A stretch of 55,806 bases of DNA from an uncultured Ruminococcus sp. (GCA_902782445.1 CACZNC010000011.1:1-55806), one strand, 5' to 3'; positions 31,090-42,923 are shown, counted from the first letter of the stretch. Made by a program: numbers and translations. The notes: a model not told the origin generated them from the sequence alone.

Positions 31090-32897
31090 GCTTTCTTCCC
31101 TCCCTTCCCGCTCTCGTCGTTCATCGACTGGAGCCTCTGCAGTTCCACCATCGAGCGGTATTCCGGCGAGGTCTCGCAGAGTTCCGCGTGGGTCCCGACG
31201 GCGAGGATGCGTCCCTCGTCCATCAGTACGATGCGGTCCATGCTTTCGACCGTCGAAATGCGGTGGGCGATGAGGATGGTGGTCCTGCCCTGCCGCACGG
31301 CCCGGAGATTGTCGAGGATCGTCTTTTCGGTCCCGGTGTCCACGGCGGAGACGGAGTCGTCGAGGATGAGGATCGGGGCCTCCTTCATCAGGGCGCGGGC
31401 GATGGAGATCCGCTGTTTCTGCCCGCCGGAGACCGTTACGCCCCGTTCGCCGAGCACAGTTTCGTATTTTTCGGGGAATTCGTCGATATTGGAATGGACG
31501 TCCGCCCGTTTCGCCGCCGCTTCGATCTCTTCCTGCGCGTCGCTGTCCGAAGCGAAGGCGATGTTATGAGCGATGGTGTCCGAGAAGAGGAAATTGTCCT
31601 GGGGCACGTAGGCGGCGTACTGCCTCACGGTGCGGATCGGGATGTCGTTGACGTCGTGTCCGTCCAGAAAGAGCTGACCGTTATCGACGTTGTAGACCCG
31701 GAGGATCAGTTCGGCGAGGGTGGTCTTGCCGGATCCGGTCCGCCCGACGATGCCGACGCTCTCCCCCGGTTTGATGTTCAGGCTGACGTCGGAGAGGGCG
31801 TCGTTTGCAGCCCCGGGATAGCGGAAAGTGAGAGATTTGAATTCGATCCCGCCGCGGAGAACGGGGGCGTTCTTTTCGTCGATCCCATCCCGGTCCCGGA
31901 CTTCGGGTTCCGTGTCGAGCAGGTCCGAGATCCGGGAGAGGGAGGCCTTTCCCCGGGACTGCATCTCGATCAGCTGGGAGATCGCCATGACCGGCCAGAC
32001 CACGGAGGTGAAATAGCCGATGAACTCCACGAGCTGCCCGGCGTCGAGGATCCCCTCGTGGACCAGCCAGCCGCCGTAGCCGAGGATCACGCAGATGATG
32101 GACTCGACAAAGAGCGTCACGGAGATCTGGAAGAGGGTGGAGATCCGGGTGTAGTCGACGTTCGTCTTTTCGTTCCGGTCGTTGAGTTTCCGGAAAGCGA
32201 GGAGTTCCTTCGCCTCTCGCACGAAGGCCTTGATGACCGCGATGCCGGAAAAGCTCTCCTGGGAGAAATCGGAGAGATCGGAGAACGCCTCCTGCCGGGC
32301 CTGCCACTTCCGCCGCATCGACTTGCCGACGATCGCCCCCATGATGAAGAGGAAGACCATCGGGATGAGGGAATAGAGCGTAAGGGAGCCGCTCATGCGG
32401 AACATCTTCCACATGGCGAGGGACCCGAGAAGCGCGGCGTCGGCCAGCATGAGGATCCCCGCGCCGAAGCACTCCTGCACGGTTTCGAGGTCGTTGGTGA
32501 ACAGGGACATGAGGTTGCCGACCTTCTCCCGCTCGTAAAAGGGACGGGAGAGATCCTTGCACCGGTCGAACATCCGCCCGCGCAGATCCGTTTCCACGGC
32601 GACGGCGGACCCGAAAAAGCAGACGCGCCACAGAAACCGCCCGAGGGCCATGACGACCATGATCACGATCATCGGCATACAGATCCCGTCGAGCAGGAAA
32701 TCCATGTCGAAGGCCCGCAGGGTCCCGTCCGTCATGAGGACTTCGCCGTCGTTGAGGCCGTTGACCGTCATGCGGTAGAGTTCCGGCATTTTCAGCTGGA
32801 AAAAGTCCACCGCCACGAGGGACGCGACCCCGAGGAGCAGCGCCCAGCCGAACCGGAGGTAATACCGATTGATATGCTTCCCGAAGAGCAAATTCAC
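31086..32897 (-). CDS. ABC exporter half-transporter (chromosomal pair, first gene)
   Basis: A 603-residue half-transporter: membrane domain (about 15-330), Walker A GRTGSGKT, signature VSGGQKQ, and Walker B ILILDDSVSAVD, in which the catalytic glutamate is replaced by D. That substitution marks the degenerate site in heterodimeric exporters of the YheI/LmrC type, so with its partner it should form one consensus and one non-consensus site. The start is GTG at 32897, preceded by GGAAGGAAG. Confidence 0.85.
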   Translation of the reverse strand: MNLLFGKHINRYYLRFGWALLLGVASLVAVDFFQLKMPELYRMTVNGLNDGEVLMTDGTLRAFDMDFLLDGICMPMIVIMVVMALGRFLWRVCFFGSAVAVETDLRGRMFDRCKDLSRPFYEREKVGNLMSLFTNDLETVQECFGAGILMLADAALLGSLAMWKMFRMSGSLTLYSLIPMVFLFIMGAIVGKSMRRKWQARQEAFSDLSDFSQESFSGIAVIKAFVREAKELLAFRKLNDRNEKTNVDYTRISTLFQISVTLFVESIICVILGYGGWLVHEGILDAGQLVEFIGYFTSVVWPVMAISQLIEMQSRGKASLSRISDLLDTEPEVRDRDGIDEKNAPVLRGGIEFKSLTFRYPGAANDALSDVSLNIKPGESVGIVGRTGSGKTTLAELILRVYNVDNGQLFLDGHDVNDIPIRTVRQYAAYVPQDNFLFSDTIAHNIAFASDSDAQEEIEAAAKRADVHSNIDEFPEKYETVLGERGVTVSGGQKQRISIARALMKEAPILILDDSVSAVDTGTEKTILDNLRAVRQGRTTILIAHRISTVESMDRIVLMDEGRILAVGTHAELCETSPEYRSMVELQRLQSMNDESGKGGKKA

Positions 32898-32955
32898 TCA
32901 CTTCCTTCCGAACTCTCTCCGTTCTCCCGCGGCCCGCAGAACGCAGACCGGGAGT

Positions 32956-32984
32956 ATTCTAGCATATTTTTGAATGGAAATCAA
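32956..32984 (-). promoter_or_regulatory. Promoter of the chromosomal ABC pair
   Basis: On the minus strand TTGATT (32979-32984), 17 bp, TAGAAT (32956-32961). Confidence 0.65.
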
Positions 32985-33061
32985 GCGGATTTAGAAAAAA
33001 GGCGGAACAAGGAGCGGAGCAGACCTTTCCCCGCCGGGGGCAAAAACATTTTTGAATCTTC

Positions 33062-33090
33062 TTGACTTTTTTGAAAAAATCCGGTATAAT
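33062..33090 (+). promoter_or_regulatory. Promoter of the third ABC exporter
   Basis: TTGACT (33062-33067), 17 bp, TATAAT (33085-33090), 35 bp before the ATG; divergent from the promoter at 32956. Confidence 0.8.
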
Positions 33091-33124
33091 CGGGAGGAAC
33101 GCATTTCTGCGAGGAGGTTTCACC

Positions 33125-34915
33125 ATGCTCAGACGATTCATCGCGTATTACAAACCTCACCGGGTCATGTTCACCCTCGACATGCTGGCATCCCTGGCCG
33201 TCGCGCTGATCGGCGTGGTCTATCCCATCGTGACGCGCTCCATGCTCAACGACCTGATCCCGAACCGGAAATACCGGAGCATCATCCTCTTCGGCATGAT
33301 CCTGCTCGGTCTCTATGCTTTGAAGATGCTCCTCAACTTCTTCATCCAGTTCCAGGGGCACATGGTCGGCGTGCACATGCAGGCGCAGATGCGGCGGGAT
33401 ATGTTCACCCACCTCGAAAAACTGCCGTACAGCTACTACGACAACCACGAGACCGGCCGGATCATGTCCCGCATGACGAACGACCTCATGGACGTCTCGG
33501 AACTGGCGCACCACGGGCCGGAGAACATCATCATCTCCTCGATCTCCATCGTGGTCTCCTTCGTCTATCTCTCGACCATCAATATCTGGCTGACCCTCAT
33601 CATCTTCGCGGCGGTCCCCTTCCTGCTCGTCATTTCCGGGGTGCTCCGCAAGAGGATGCGCGAGGCCTTCACCGAAACCCGCAAATCCATGGCGGTCATC
33701 AACGCGGCTCTGGAATCCTCGATCTCCGGCATCCGCGTCACCAAGGCCTACACCAACGCGGACAAGGAAGCCGAAAAATTCGAGCGCGGCAACGGGAATT
33801 TCATCGAAGCCCGCCGCAAGTCCTACAAGGCGATGGGGCAGTTCCACTCGGGGACCGCGTTCGTCACGGACATCTTCAACGTCATCATCCTGATCGCGGG
33901 CGGCCTCTTTCTCTACAACGGCAAGATCCAGTTCGGCGACTACTCCGCGTTCATCGTGTCGGTCAACATGTTCATCAGCCCTGTCATGACGCTCATCAAC
34001 TTCATGGAGCAGTACCAGAACGGCGTGACAGGCTTCGAGCGGTTCCTCGAGATCATTGACGAGGAGCCGGAAAAGGACGCGGCCGGGGCGGTGGATATCG
34101 GCAAGGTTGAGGGGCACATCGAGCTGAAAAACCTGACCTACCACTACGACGTCTATGACGAGGACGGGCGCAAGATCGCCGACGAGGAGCCGCGGGACGT
34201 GCTCTCCGACGTGTCCCTCGACATCCCGAAGGGAAAGACCTTCGCGCTGGTCGGCCCTTCCGGCGGCGGCAAAACGACGGTCTGCCACCTGATCCCCCAT
34301 TTCTACGACTTCCTCCAGGGCGAGATCCTCATCGACGGGCAGGAGATCCACAATGTGACGATGGAATCGCTCCGGCGGAACATCGGCATCGTCCAGCAGG
34401 ATATCTACCTCTTCAACGCCTCCATCCGGGAGAACATCCTCTACGGACGGCTCGACGCGACCCAGGAAGAGGTCGAGGAAGCGGCGAAGCGGGCGAACAT
34501 CCACGACTACATCATGTCCCTCGAACACGGGTACGACACGGAGATCGGGGAGCGCGGGATCCGGCTCTCGGGCGGTCAGAAGCAGAGGCTTTCCATCGCC
34601 CGGGTCTTCCTCAAGAATCCCCCGATCCTGATCCTCGACGAGGCGACCTCGGCCCTCGACAACACGACGGAGATCCTGATCCAGCAGTCCCTCGACGAGC
34701 TCTGCCGCGGAAGGACGACGCTGGTCGTAGCGCACCGGCTCTCCACCATCAAGAACGCGGACGAAATCGCGGTGATCGCGGGCGGAAAGATCGTGGAACA
34801 GGGCACCCACGACGAACTGATCGAAAAGGGCGGCATGTACAGCGAGCTTTACAGCCTCCAGTTCCGCGCCAACACGGGCGAGAAGTACACGGCTCCGGCG
34901 GATCTCCTGACCTGA
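33125..34915 (+). CDS. ABC exporter, probably homodimeric (MsbA/BmrA type)
   Basis: A 596-residue half-transporter: six membrane helices (about 15-300), then an ATPase domain with Walker A GPSGGGKT, signature LSGGQKQR, Walker B ILILDEATSALD with catalytic E, and AHRLST. All motifs are canonical, so a homodimer is likely. Between membrane and ATPase domains there is a short charged insertion (VYDEDGRKIADEEPRD) in the first beta-strand region. ATG at 33125 follows GAGGAGG. It is transcribed away from the ABC pair at 29200-32897. Confidence 0.85.
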   Translation: MLRRFIAYYKPHRVMFTLDMLASLAVALIGVVYPIVTRSMLNDLIPNRKYRSIILFGMILLGLYALKMLLNFFIQFQGHMVGVHMQAQMRRDMFTHLEKLPYSYYDNHETGRIMSRMTNDLMDVSELAHHGPENIIISSISIVVSFVYLSTINIWLTLIIFAAVPFLLVISGVLRKRMREAFTETRKSMAVINAALESSISGIRVTKAYTNADKEAEKFERGNGNFIEARRKSYKAMGQFHSGTAFVTDIFNVIILIAGGLFLYNGKIQFGDYSAFIVSVNMFISPVMTLINFMEQYQNGVTGFERFLEIIDEEPEKDAAGAVDIGKVEGHIELKNLTYHYDVYDEDGRKIADEEPRDVLSDVSLDIPKGKTFALVGPSGGGKTTVCHLIPHFYDFLQGEILIDGQEIHNVTMESLRRNIGIVQQDIYLFNASIRENILYGRLDATQEEVEEAAKRANIHDYIMSLEHGYDTEIGERGIRLSGGQKQRLSIARVFLKNPPILILDEATSALDNTTEILIQQSLDELCRGRTTLVVAHRLSTIKNADEIAVIAGGKIVEQGTHDELIEKGGMYSELYSLQFRANTGEKYTAPADLLT

Positions 34916-34941
34916 TCCGCCGGCAAATGGGAATAAAGAAA

Positions 34942-34978
34942 CAGCGTCCGGCCTTTTGGGATCGTGACGCTGCTTTTT
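34942..34978. terminator. Bidirectional terminator between converging genes
   Basis: CAGCGTC (34942-34948) pairs with GACGCTG (34966-34972), with CTTTTT after it and an A-rich run before it. Confidence 0.75.
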
Positions 34979-34998
34979 CTGTTCTGTTTGGTTTCCGT

Positions 34999-35337
34999 TC
35001 AGTCTTTCCGGGTTCCGGCTTCGCGCTCTTTATCCAGCTTGGTGTTGCGGAAGTAGAGAGCCATATCGACGGAGATCTCTATGAAGTTCAGCACATAGAA
35101 GACCGCGCTGAGGAAGAAAATGAAATCCGGCGCCTCGGGGTTCGACCAGGTCGCGAGCTGGATGATCTTGCGGGCGATGCCGAAAGCGTACCCGATGAGG
35201 AGGAAGACTTCGAAAAACAGGCTTTTTCCTTTCGCCGTGCGGGAAACCCAGGACTTGCGGATGGAAATCGGCCACGAGAGACCGAAGCACAGAATGGTCA
35301 GGGCTTCGAGTAAATCGGTGATCTGATGAATCGACAT
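34999..35337 (-). CDS. Small membrane protein, PQ-loop/SemiSWEET-like
   Basis: A 112-residue protein with three hydrophobic segments. The motif GLSWPISIRKSWVSRTAKGKSL, read in two parts, resembles the PQ-loop signature, with a proline in the first helix followed by basic residues and a G-K-S turn. Three helices per chain fits the SemiSWEET arrangement. Transport of a small solute is only a suggestion. ATG at 35337 follows AAAGGAG. The promoter TTGACA-17-TATAAT lies at 35377-35405. Confidence 0.55.
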   Translation of the reverse strand: MSIHQITDLLEALTILCFGLSWPISIRKSWVSRTAKGKSLFFEVFLLIGYAFGIARKIIQLATWSNPEAPDFIFFLSAVFYVLNFIEISVDMALYFRNTKLDKEREAGTRKD

Positions 35338-35376
35338 GAGGGTGTCTCCTTTGCGTCCGTATTGCTGACGGAGTTG

Positions 35377-35405
35377 ATTATACTCCCCCGTCCCCGGTTT
35401 GTCAA
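35377..35405 (-). promoter_or_regulatory. Promoter of the PQ-loop-like gene
   Basis: On the minus strand TTGACA (35400-35405), 17 bp, TATAAT (35377-35382). It follows the end of the ATP synthase operon. Confidence 0.8.
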
Positions 35406-35463
35406 TGCGCCGGAAGCCGAACAATTCGGGGAAAAGAGCCCGCTTTTCGTCGAATCTGCTTGA

Positions 35464-35751
35464 TCAGGCGGGTTCGAAGGGCGCGAGGACCGTCACGGAG
35501 TCCCCCGTCACGGCGGCGATCCCTTCCCCGACCTTCGCCCGGAAGACCGGTTCTCCGTTTTTCGTGGCGGTGAGGATCCCGGGGGCGACCGCGGCGAGAG
35601 CGTCCGTGTGTCCCTTCCGGATCCCGACGCTTCCTCCTCCCCGTCCGTTTTTGCCGTCGGGGATCTGAAACCGGACGGAATCGCAGGGGACGCGGCGCTC
35701 TCCCCCCTCCGGCGGCACCAGAAGAAGATGAAATTCGCTTTGTTTATCCAT
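35464..35751 (-). CDS. atpC: ATP synthase F1 epsilon subunit (short)
   Basis: A 95-residue protein in the position of the epsilon gene, last in the operon. It matches the N-terminal beta-sandwich domain: FHLLLVPPEGG at the front, then HTDALAAVAPGILTAT, where other epsilons have the G-H-x-P/A-x-L block, and a late VTGDSVTVLA. Usual epsilons have 130-140 residues including two C-terminal helices that can inhibit ATP hydrolysis. Those helices are absent here, so this regulation should be missing. Confidence 0.8.
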   Translation of the reverse strand: MDKQSEFHLLLVPPEGGERRVPCDSVRFQIPDGKNGRGGGSVGIRKGHTDALAAVAPGILTATKNGEPVFRAKVGEGIAAVTGDSVTVLAPFEPA

Positions 35752-35760
35752 GATCCGCCC

Positions 35761-37999
<2,239 letters not shown>

Positions 38000-38003
<4 letters not shown>

Positions 38004-40264
38004 GCCGCCTCCCCGGATCCGTCCGCGTCGGATTTTTCGCAGATTTCGTCAAGGATGCGCCGCAGTCCGTCCTTTTCCTCCTCCGAGAGGCGGGCGCCGT
38101 TCATGAGACGCTTCACCGTATCGGGATAGAGGGTTTCCATGCGTTCCGTCAGATGGGCTCCGAAGCCGTCCATGTCCGCGGGATCGGCGTCCTTCGCGTA
38201 ACCCTCCGACACGGCGAAGAGAAGCAGGGCTTCCTTCCAGTCGGGGAGGGGAACGTAGCGGTTCTGTCTCAGGGCGGCCATCATGCGGCGTCCCGCTTCG
38301 AGAGCCTTCCGGGTGTCCTCGTCCACGTCCGAACCGAACTGAGTGAAGCCGAGGAGTTCCCGGTACTGGGCCAGATCGAGCCGCAGGGTGCCGGAAATCT
38401 GCTTCATCAGCTTGGTCTGGGCCGCTCCGCCCACGCGGGACACGGACAGTCCCACGTTCACGGCCGGACGCTGGCCTTCGTTGAAGAGATCCGAATCGAG
38501 GAAGATCTGCCCGTCGGTGATGGAAATGACGTTCGTCGGGATATAGGCGGAAATGTCGCCCGCCTGGGTCTCGATGATCGGCAGGGCCGTGAGGGATCCG
38601 CCGCCGTTCTCCGGGGAAAGCTGGGCGGCCCGTTCCAGAAGCCGCGCGTGGAGATAGAACACGTCGCCGGGATATGCTTCGCGCCCGGAGGGACGTTCCA
38701 GAAGGAGGGAGAGTTCCCGGTAAGCCACGGCGTGCTTCGAGAGGTCGTCGTACACGATCAGGGCGTCCCGGCCCTTGTACATGAAGTATTCGCCCATCGC
38801 GGCCCCGGCAAAGGGAGCGATGTACTGGATCGACGCGGAGGCCGACGCGGGGGCGCAGACGATGGTGGTGTAGTCCATCGCGCCGTGGCGGGTCAGCTTG
38901 TCGCGGATCTCGGCCACCGTCGAATCCTTCTGGCCGATGGCGACGTAGATGCAGACGGTCCCGGTGCCCTTCTGGTTGAGGATGGCGTCGATGGCGAGGG
39001 AGGTCTTCCCCGTCTGGCGGTCTCCGATGATGAGCTCCCGCTGGCCCCGTCCGATGGGTACGAGGGCGTCCACCGCCTTGATCCCCGTGTGCAGGGGGCG
39101 GGAGACGGAGGCGCGGTCCGGGATGGAGGGCGCGGGGCATTCGATGGGGCGGCGTTCGGCGGTGAAGATCCGGCCCTGTCCGTCGAGGGCGTTCCCGAGG
39201 GGATCGACGACCCGGCCGAGGAGTTCTTCCCCGACGGGCACGCTGGCGATCCGTCCGACCCGGCGCACCTTCGTCCCGCTTTCCACTCTCTCGTACCGGC
39301 CGTAGACGATGCAGCCGATGCGGTCCATTTCGATATCGAGGATCATGCCCCGCTCGCCGCACTCGAATTCCACGACCTCGCCGTACATGATATCGGCAAG
39401 ACCGTCCATCCAGCAGATCCCGTCGGACACGCTGAGCACGCGGCCCAGCTGGAATTCGCGCATGGAACCGTCCGCGGCGCCCGAAAGGATCCCGTCGAGC
39501 AGATCGGCGGCGAGCTGTTCGGGGGTCTCGTTCCCGGTGAGGGGCCGTTTTGCCATCGCGCTCCGCACCCGGTAGAGACGGTCGGCGACGGTGAAATCGT
39601 ACACGGTGTCGCCCACGCGGAAGCGGAACCCGCCGATCAGTTCGGGATCGACCTTGACCCAGTAGGACTGTTTTCCGCCCACTTCGGCGAGCATTTCCTC
39701 CGCGCGTTTTCCGATGCGGTCCACGATGGACTGCGGAAGCTCCCGGGCGGAGGTGAGGGTGACGTAGAGGATGTCGTGCCGCTTGAGATAGGCGATATCA
39801 CCGGGGGTGATCTCCATCCGCCTGACGATCTCGTCCGCGAACGCCTCTTCCTTCTCCCGGAGAACGCTCTGATAGGGTTCGCCCCTGAGAAGCTCCGCGG
39901 CACGCTCGATCACGGAGTCGAGGGCCTTCGCGCGCACGTCGAAAAGAGCCTCGCGGCGCATTCCGAGAAGCGTGTCTTCGGTTTTCTTCCGGACGGCTTC
40001 GGCGTCTTCCTCTCCGCGGCGTCGGATGGCGGCGGCTTCCTCGCGGGCGTCTGCGGGGATCTCGTCCGAATAAGTCCCGGGGATTTCGGGAAGATCGTTC
40101 CCTTCCCGGGCAAGTTCGGCTTCGATCCGCTCGGCCTCGTCCAGCTCCGCTTCGAGACGTTCCCGGCGGGTGCGGAAAATGCCGAGGGCGATCTTGCGTC
40201 CGAAGAGGACGAGAATGGCGGCGAGGATCAGGAAATTGACGGCGGCGTAGACAAAATGCAGCAT
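38000..40264 (-). CDS. Fusion of ATP synthase b-like anchor, delta domain and alpha subunit
   Basis: One uninterrupted 754-codon frame. Residues 5-25 are a membrane helix ([19 protein letters not shown]) and residues about 30-140 a charged coiled coil as in Fo b. Residues about 165-237 are the C-terminal domain of the delta subunit ([28 protein letters not shown]). From about 240 on it is a complete alpha subunit: [19 protein letters not shown], Walker [19 protein letters not shown] and the arginine-finger block [11 protein letters not shown]. There is no separate delta or alpha gene in the operon, so the fusion must supply both. The helical N-terminal domain of delta, which normally grips alpha, seems to be missing. 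Mycobacteria fuse b and delta; a fusion extending to alpha is not known to me. Confidence 0.9.
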
Positions 40265-40265
40265 A

Positions 40266-40721
40266 TCAGTCCCCTCCCGTCTTCGTGTTCCCCGGTCCGG
40301 GAAGGGATTCGGTCAGAGCCCCTGCCAGCGCGGCGGCGAATTCATCCTCCCGGCCGGCGAGCAGGATCCCGAGCTTCTCCCTCTCTTTTCCGAACTCCGA
40401 AGCCGCGTTCCCGACCGCTTCCCCCCGGCGTCGTTCCGCTTCGTCCGTGAGGGCCTTCGCTTCTTTTCCGGCGGCCTCGGTCTCAGCCTGTGCCAGCGCG
40501 CGGAGGTGTTCTTCCTCCCCGGCCCGGAACCGCGCGAGAGCTTCCCCGGCGGCAGCGAGCGCTTCTTCCCGCTCCCGCTTTTTCTCCTTCGCCCGGGCGA
40601 TCTTTTCCGAGCGGCGGTCCATGTGGGAAAGCAGGGGCTTGAAGAGCATGAAATGAAGGATCAGGGCGAAGAGGCAGAAGCAGATGACAGTCCAGACGAG
40701 TACGGGCAATTGAACGGTCAT
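40266..40721 (-). CDS. atpF: ATP synthase Fo b subunit
   Basis: A 151-residue protein with one N-terminal membrane helix ([20 protein letters not shown]), the conserved [14 protein letters not shown] just after it, and a long alanine/glutamate-rich coiled coil. It stops two bases before the fusion gene. The peripheral stalk would then contain this b and the b-like part of the fusion, a b/b' type pair. Confidence 0.9.
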   Translation of the reverse strand: MTVQLPVLVWTVICFCLFALILHFMLFKPLLSHMDRRSEKIARAKEKKREREEALAAAGEALARFRAGEEEHLRALAQAETEAAGKEAKALTDEAERRRGEAVGNAASEFGKEREKLGILLAGREDEFAAALAGALTESLPGPGNTKTGGD

Positions 40722-40732
40722 ATCCCGCCTCC

Positions 40733-40963
40733 TCAGACTTTGGACGCCAGAATGAATCCGATGAGCAGGCCGTAAATGGTCAGAGCTTCCATCAGCGAAA
40801 GGGAGATGATGAGAGTGGAGCGGATGTCCTTCGCGGCGTCGGGCTGACGGGCGATGCTCTCCATGGCGGCTTTGGCGGCGAGTCCCTGTCCGAGCGCCGG
40901 GAAGATGGTGCTGACGGCGATGGAAAGGGCGGCGGCGATTGCGATGATTGCGGAACTGTCCAT
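40733..40963 (-). CDS. atpE: ATP synthase Fo c subunit
   Basis: A 76-residue hairpin of two membrane helices with the polar loop ESIARQPDA and the ion-carrying glutamate in SLMEALTIYG. The Q of GQG in helix 1 is present, as in sodium-type rings, but the residues after the glutamate are A-L instead of S/T-containing, so proton coupling seems more likely. AAAGGAG precedes the ATG. Confidence 0.95.
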   Translation of the reverse strand: MDSSAIIAIAAALSIAVSTIFPALGQGLAAKAAMESIARQPDAAKDIRSTLIISLSLMEALTIYGLLIGFILASKV

Positions 40964-41006
40964 TGTGTTTCTCCTTTTAGGGAATTGAAACTTCGTTTTC
41001 GGTTGA

Positions 41007-41681
41007 TTATTCCTCTTCCACCGCTTCCTCGAGGTAGATCGAGGTGAGCATGGTGAAGACGACGGCCTGGATCGCGCAGAACAGAAGCGAGAGTCCCATC
41101 ATGACAATGGGCGCGCCGATGGGAAGCAGGTCGTAGAGGTTGTGGGTGACGGTCTCCTCGCCGAAGACGTTGCCGAACAGACGGAACGCGAGGGACACCG
41201 GCTTGATGAATTCGTCGAGGACCATCAGCGGGAGCATGAACGCGACGGGGGAGACGAACCGCTTGAAATAGTGCTTCGTTCCGGCCCTCAGTCCCGCGAT
41301 CTGCAGGAACAGGAAGGTCACGAGCCCCAGTCCCAGCGTGACGGAGAGGGACGAGGTCGGGGCCCGGAGGTATTTCGTGAGTCCGACGCCCGGGATCAGC
41401 CCGCTGTAATTGGCGAGCAGGATGAAGATGAAAAGGGATCCGAGGAAAAAGAAGTATTTCCGCGAGAGCTTCTTCCCGATCACCCCGGAGACAAAGCCGT
41501 CGAGGGATTCGATCCCGGTCTCGATCATGTTCTGAAAAGTGCCGGGCCGCTCCTTCAGGTTCCGGGTCACAAGGAACGAGACCAGGGCGGCGACGGCCAA
41601 GAGGATCCACATGACGACCACCTCCCCGGTGACGTCGAGGATCCCTCCGATGCGGATCAGGACCTCCGATTGCTCTCCCAT
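41007..41681 (-). CDS. atpB: ATP synthase Fo a subunit
   Basis: A 224-residue membrane protein with at least five helices. The essential arginine lies in SLAFRLFGNVFGEE, and the loop FANYSGLIPG-like segment (LLANYSGLIPGVG) is present. The neighbouring genes (I before, c after) fit the usual order. Confidence 0.95.
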   Translation of the reverse strand: MGEQSEVLIRIGGILDVTGEVVVMWILLAVAALVSFLVTRNLKERPGTFQNMIETGIESLDGFVSGVIGKKLSRKYFFFLGSLFIFILLANYSGLIPGVGLTKYLRAPTSSLSVTLGLGLVTFLFLQIAGLRAGTKHYFKRFVSPVAFMLPLMVLDEFIKPVSLAFRLFGNVFGEETVTHNLYDLLPIGAPIVMMGLSLLFCAIQAVVFTMLTSIYLEEAVEEE

Positions 41682-41682
41682 A

Positions 41683-42006
41683 TCAGTTCCCTCCTTCCGG
41701 TTTCTGTTCGTCTTTCTTTTCCCCGTCCCGCGCCGCGCGCATGAGGAGCCACGAGAACGGCAGGGAGGGGATCGTCAGTCCGGCCGCCGCTCCGACGAGC
41801 ATCCACGTCCTGCTCCATCCGGTGCGGGGGGCGATGAAATACACGGCCGCCAGCAGTCCGACGGAGAGGATCATCCTGTACACGGGGACCGCCGTGAACG
41901 CGGAGGCCGAACGCCGGATCGCCCGCTTCGCCATGAGGTAGTTGAGATAAGCGGCGAGGGTCCCGGCGGCAAAGCACAGCAGAAGACCGGGCAGCGATTC
42001 CTTCAT
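41683..42006 (-). CDS. AtpI-like membrane protein
   Basis: A 107-residue protein with about four hydrophobic segments, first in the ATP synthase operon and one base before the a subunit gene. Position and topology fit subunit I, which assists c-ring assembly. Sequence similarity is too low to be certain. ATG at 42006 follows GGAGGAAGGACGAAG. Confidence 0.65.
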   Translation of the reverse strand: MKESLPGLLLCFAAGTLAAYLNYLMAKRAIRRSASAFTAVPVYRMILSVGLLAAVYFIAPRTGWSRTWMLVGAAAGLTIPSLPFSWLLMRAARDGEKKDEQKPEGGN

Positions 42007-42084
42007 CTTCGTCCTCCTTCCCTCCTCCGCCGGAAAAAGCGGGGATTTTCCCGGAAACGGGCTCCGGAATTTTTCGTTTGCATC

Positions 42085-42113
42085 AGTATACAATAATCCG
42101 AGAAGTTTTTCAA
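42085..42113 (-). promoter_or_regulatory. Promoter of the ATP synthase operon
   Basis: On the minus strand TTGAAA (42108-42113), 17 bp, TATACT (42085-42090). Confidence 0.75.
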
Positions 42114-42145
42114 TGCTTTGGAGACGGTTTTTTGCGTTTTTTATA

Positions 42146-42174
42146 TTGTGCTGACTTCAAAAATGTGCTATAAT
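42146..42174 (+). promoter_or_regulatory. Promoter of the phosphoribosyltransferase-like gene
   Basis: TTGTGC (42146-42151), 17 bp, TATAAT (42169-42174); divergent from the ATP synthase promoter. Confidence 0.65.
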
Positions 42175-42218
42175 AGGGACACACACCAAATTTGCCCGAT
42201 CACGGGGAGGACGATCTC

Positions 42219-42854
42219 ATGTTGATGAACTGCTTCACAGTCACCGCAAAGGGGAACCGGCGCATCCGCCTCAACATCTATCCCGGCCACTTCGCCACCA
42301 GCCATGCCCACGTCGACACCTATTTCAGCATGTCCGAAGTGCGCACCAACTGCGTCATGGCTTCTGAGGCGGCCGCTCAGCTCGCGAACCATTTCCGCTA
42401 TACGCCCATCGACACCGTCATTTCTCTGGAGTATACCCAGATCATCGCCGCGTTCGTCGCCCAGAATCTTTCCGCTCCCGGGCGGGACGTCAACAGCGGG
42501 GCGGAGATCCACGTCGTCACGCCGCAGGTCAACTCCAACAACCAGCTGACCTTCACAAACGACATGCAGCCCTTCGTCACGGGGAAGAATGTCCTTCTGA
42601 TCCTCTCGACGGTCTCCACGGGCCGGAGCCTTGCCCGGGCGGTGGAATGCACCAAATACTACGGCGGGAATCTCGCGGGGATCGGGTCTATCTTCTCCGC
42701 CATCGACGAATCCGGCGGAATGCCCGTGCAGAGCATCTTTAAGAGCGCCGACCTTTCGGGCTACAACAGCTACCGCAGCGACGAATGCCCCTTCTGCAAG
42801 GCCGGAAGAAAGCTCGACGGGTTCATCACGACGGGCGGATATACGGAGATCTGA
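42219..42854 (+). CDS. Orotate phosphoribosyltransferase-like protein with altered PRPP motif
   Basis: A 211-residue protein with the fold pattern of type I phosphoribosyltransferases. The place of the PRPP-binding loop reads VLLILSTVSTGRSL; real transferases have two acidic residues where S-T stands here. The C-terminus contains CPFCKAGRKLDGF, a possible metal or redox pair. Proteins with the same start (MLMNCFTVTAKGNRRIRLNI) are, as far as I know, common in clostridia and share the missing acids. A regulatory role with nucleotide or PRPP binding is possible. ATG 42219 follows GGGGAGG. Confidence 0.75.
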   Translation: MLMNCFTVTAKGNRRIRLNIYPGHFATSHAHVDTYFSMSEVRTNCVMASEAAAQLANHFRYTPIDTVISLEYTQIIAAFVAQNLSAPGRDVNSGAEIHVVTPQVNSNNQLTFTNDMQPFVTGKNVLLILSTVSTGRSLARAVECTKYYGGNLAGIGSIFSAIDESGGMPVQSIFKSADLSGYNSYRSDECPFCKAGRKLDGFITTGGYTEI

Positions 42855-42877
42855 CGAGAATCCCAGCCGAACAAAAC

Positions 42878-42916
42878 GACTGCCGGGGAGCGCTTCCTGC
42901 GGCAGTCTTGTTTTTT
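42878..42916 (+). terminator. Terminator after the phosphoribosyltransferase-like gene
   Basis: GACTGCCG (42878-42885) pairs with CGGCAGTC (42900-42907), then TTGTTTTTT. Confidence 0.85.
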
Positions 42917-42923
42917 CCCCGGT

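Noticed and set aside
40733..40963. Sodium-coupled ATP synthase
   Set aside because: The glutamine of helix 1 fits a sodium site, but the residues after the ion-binding glutamate (A-L) lack the usual hydroxyl ligand, so the call is not supported.
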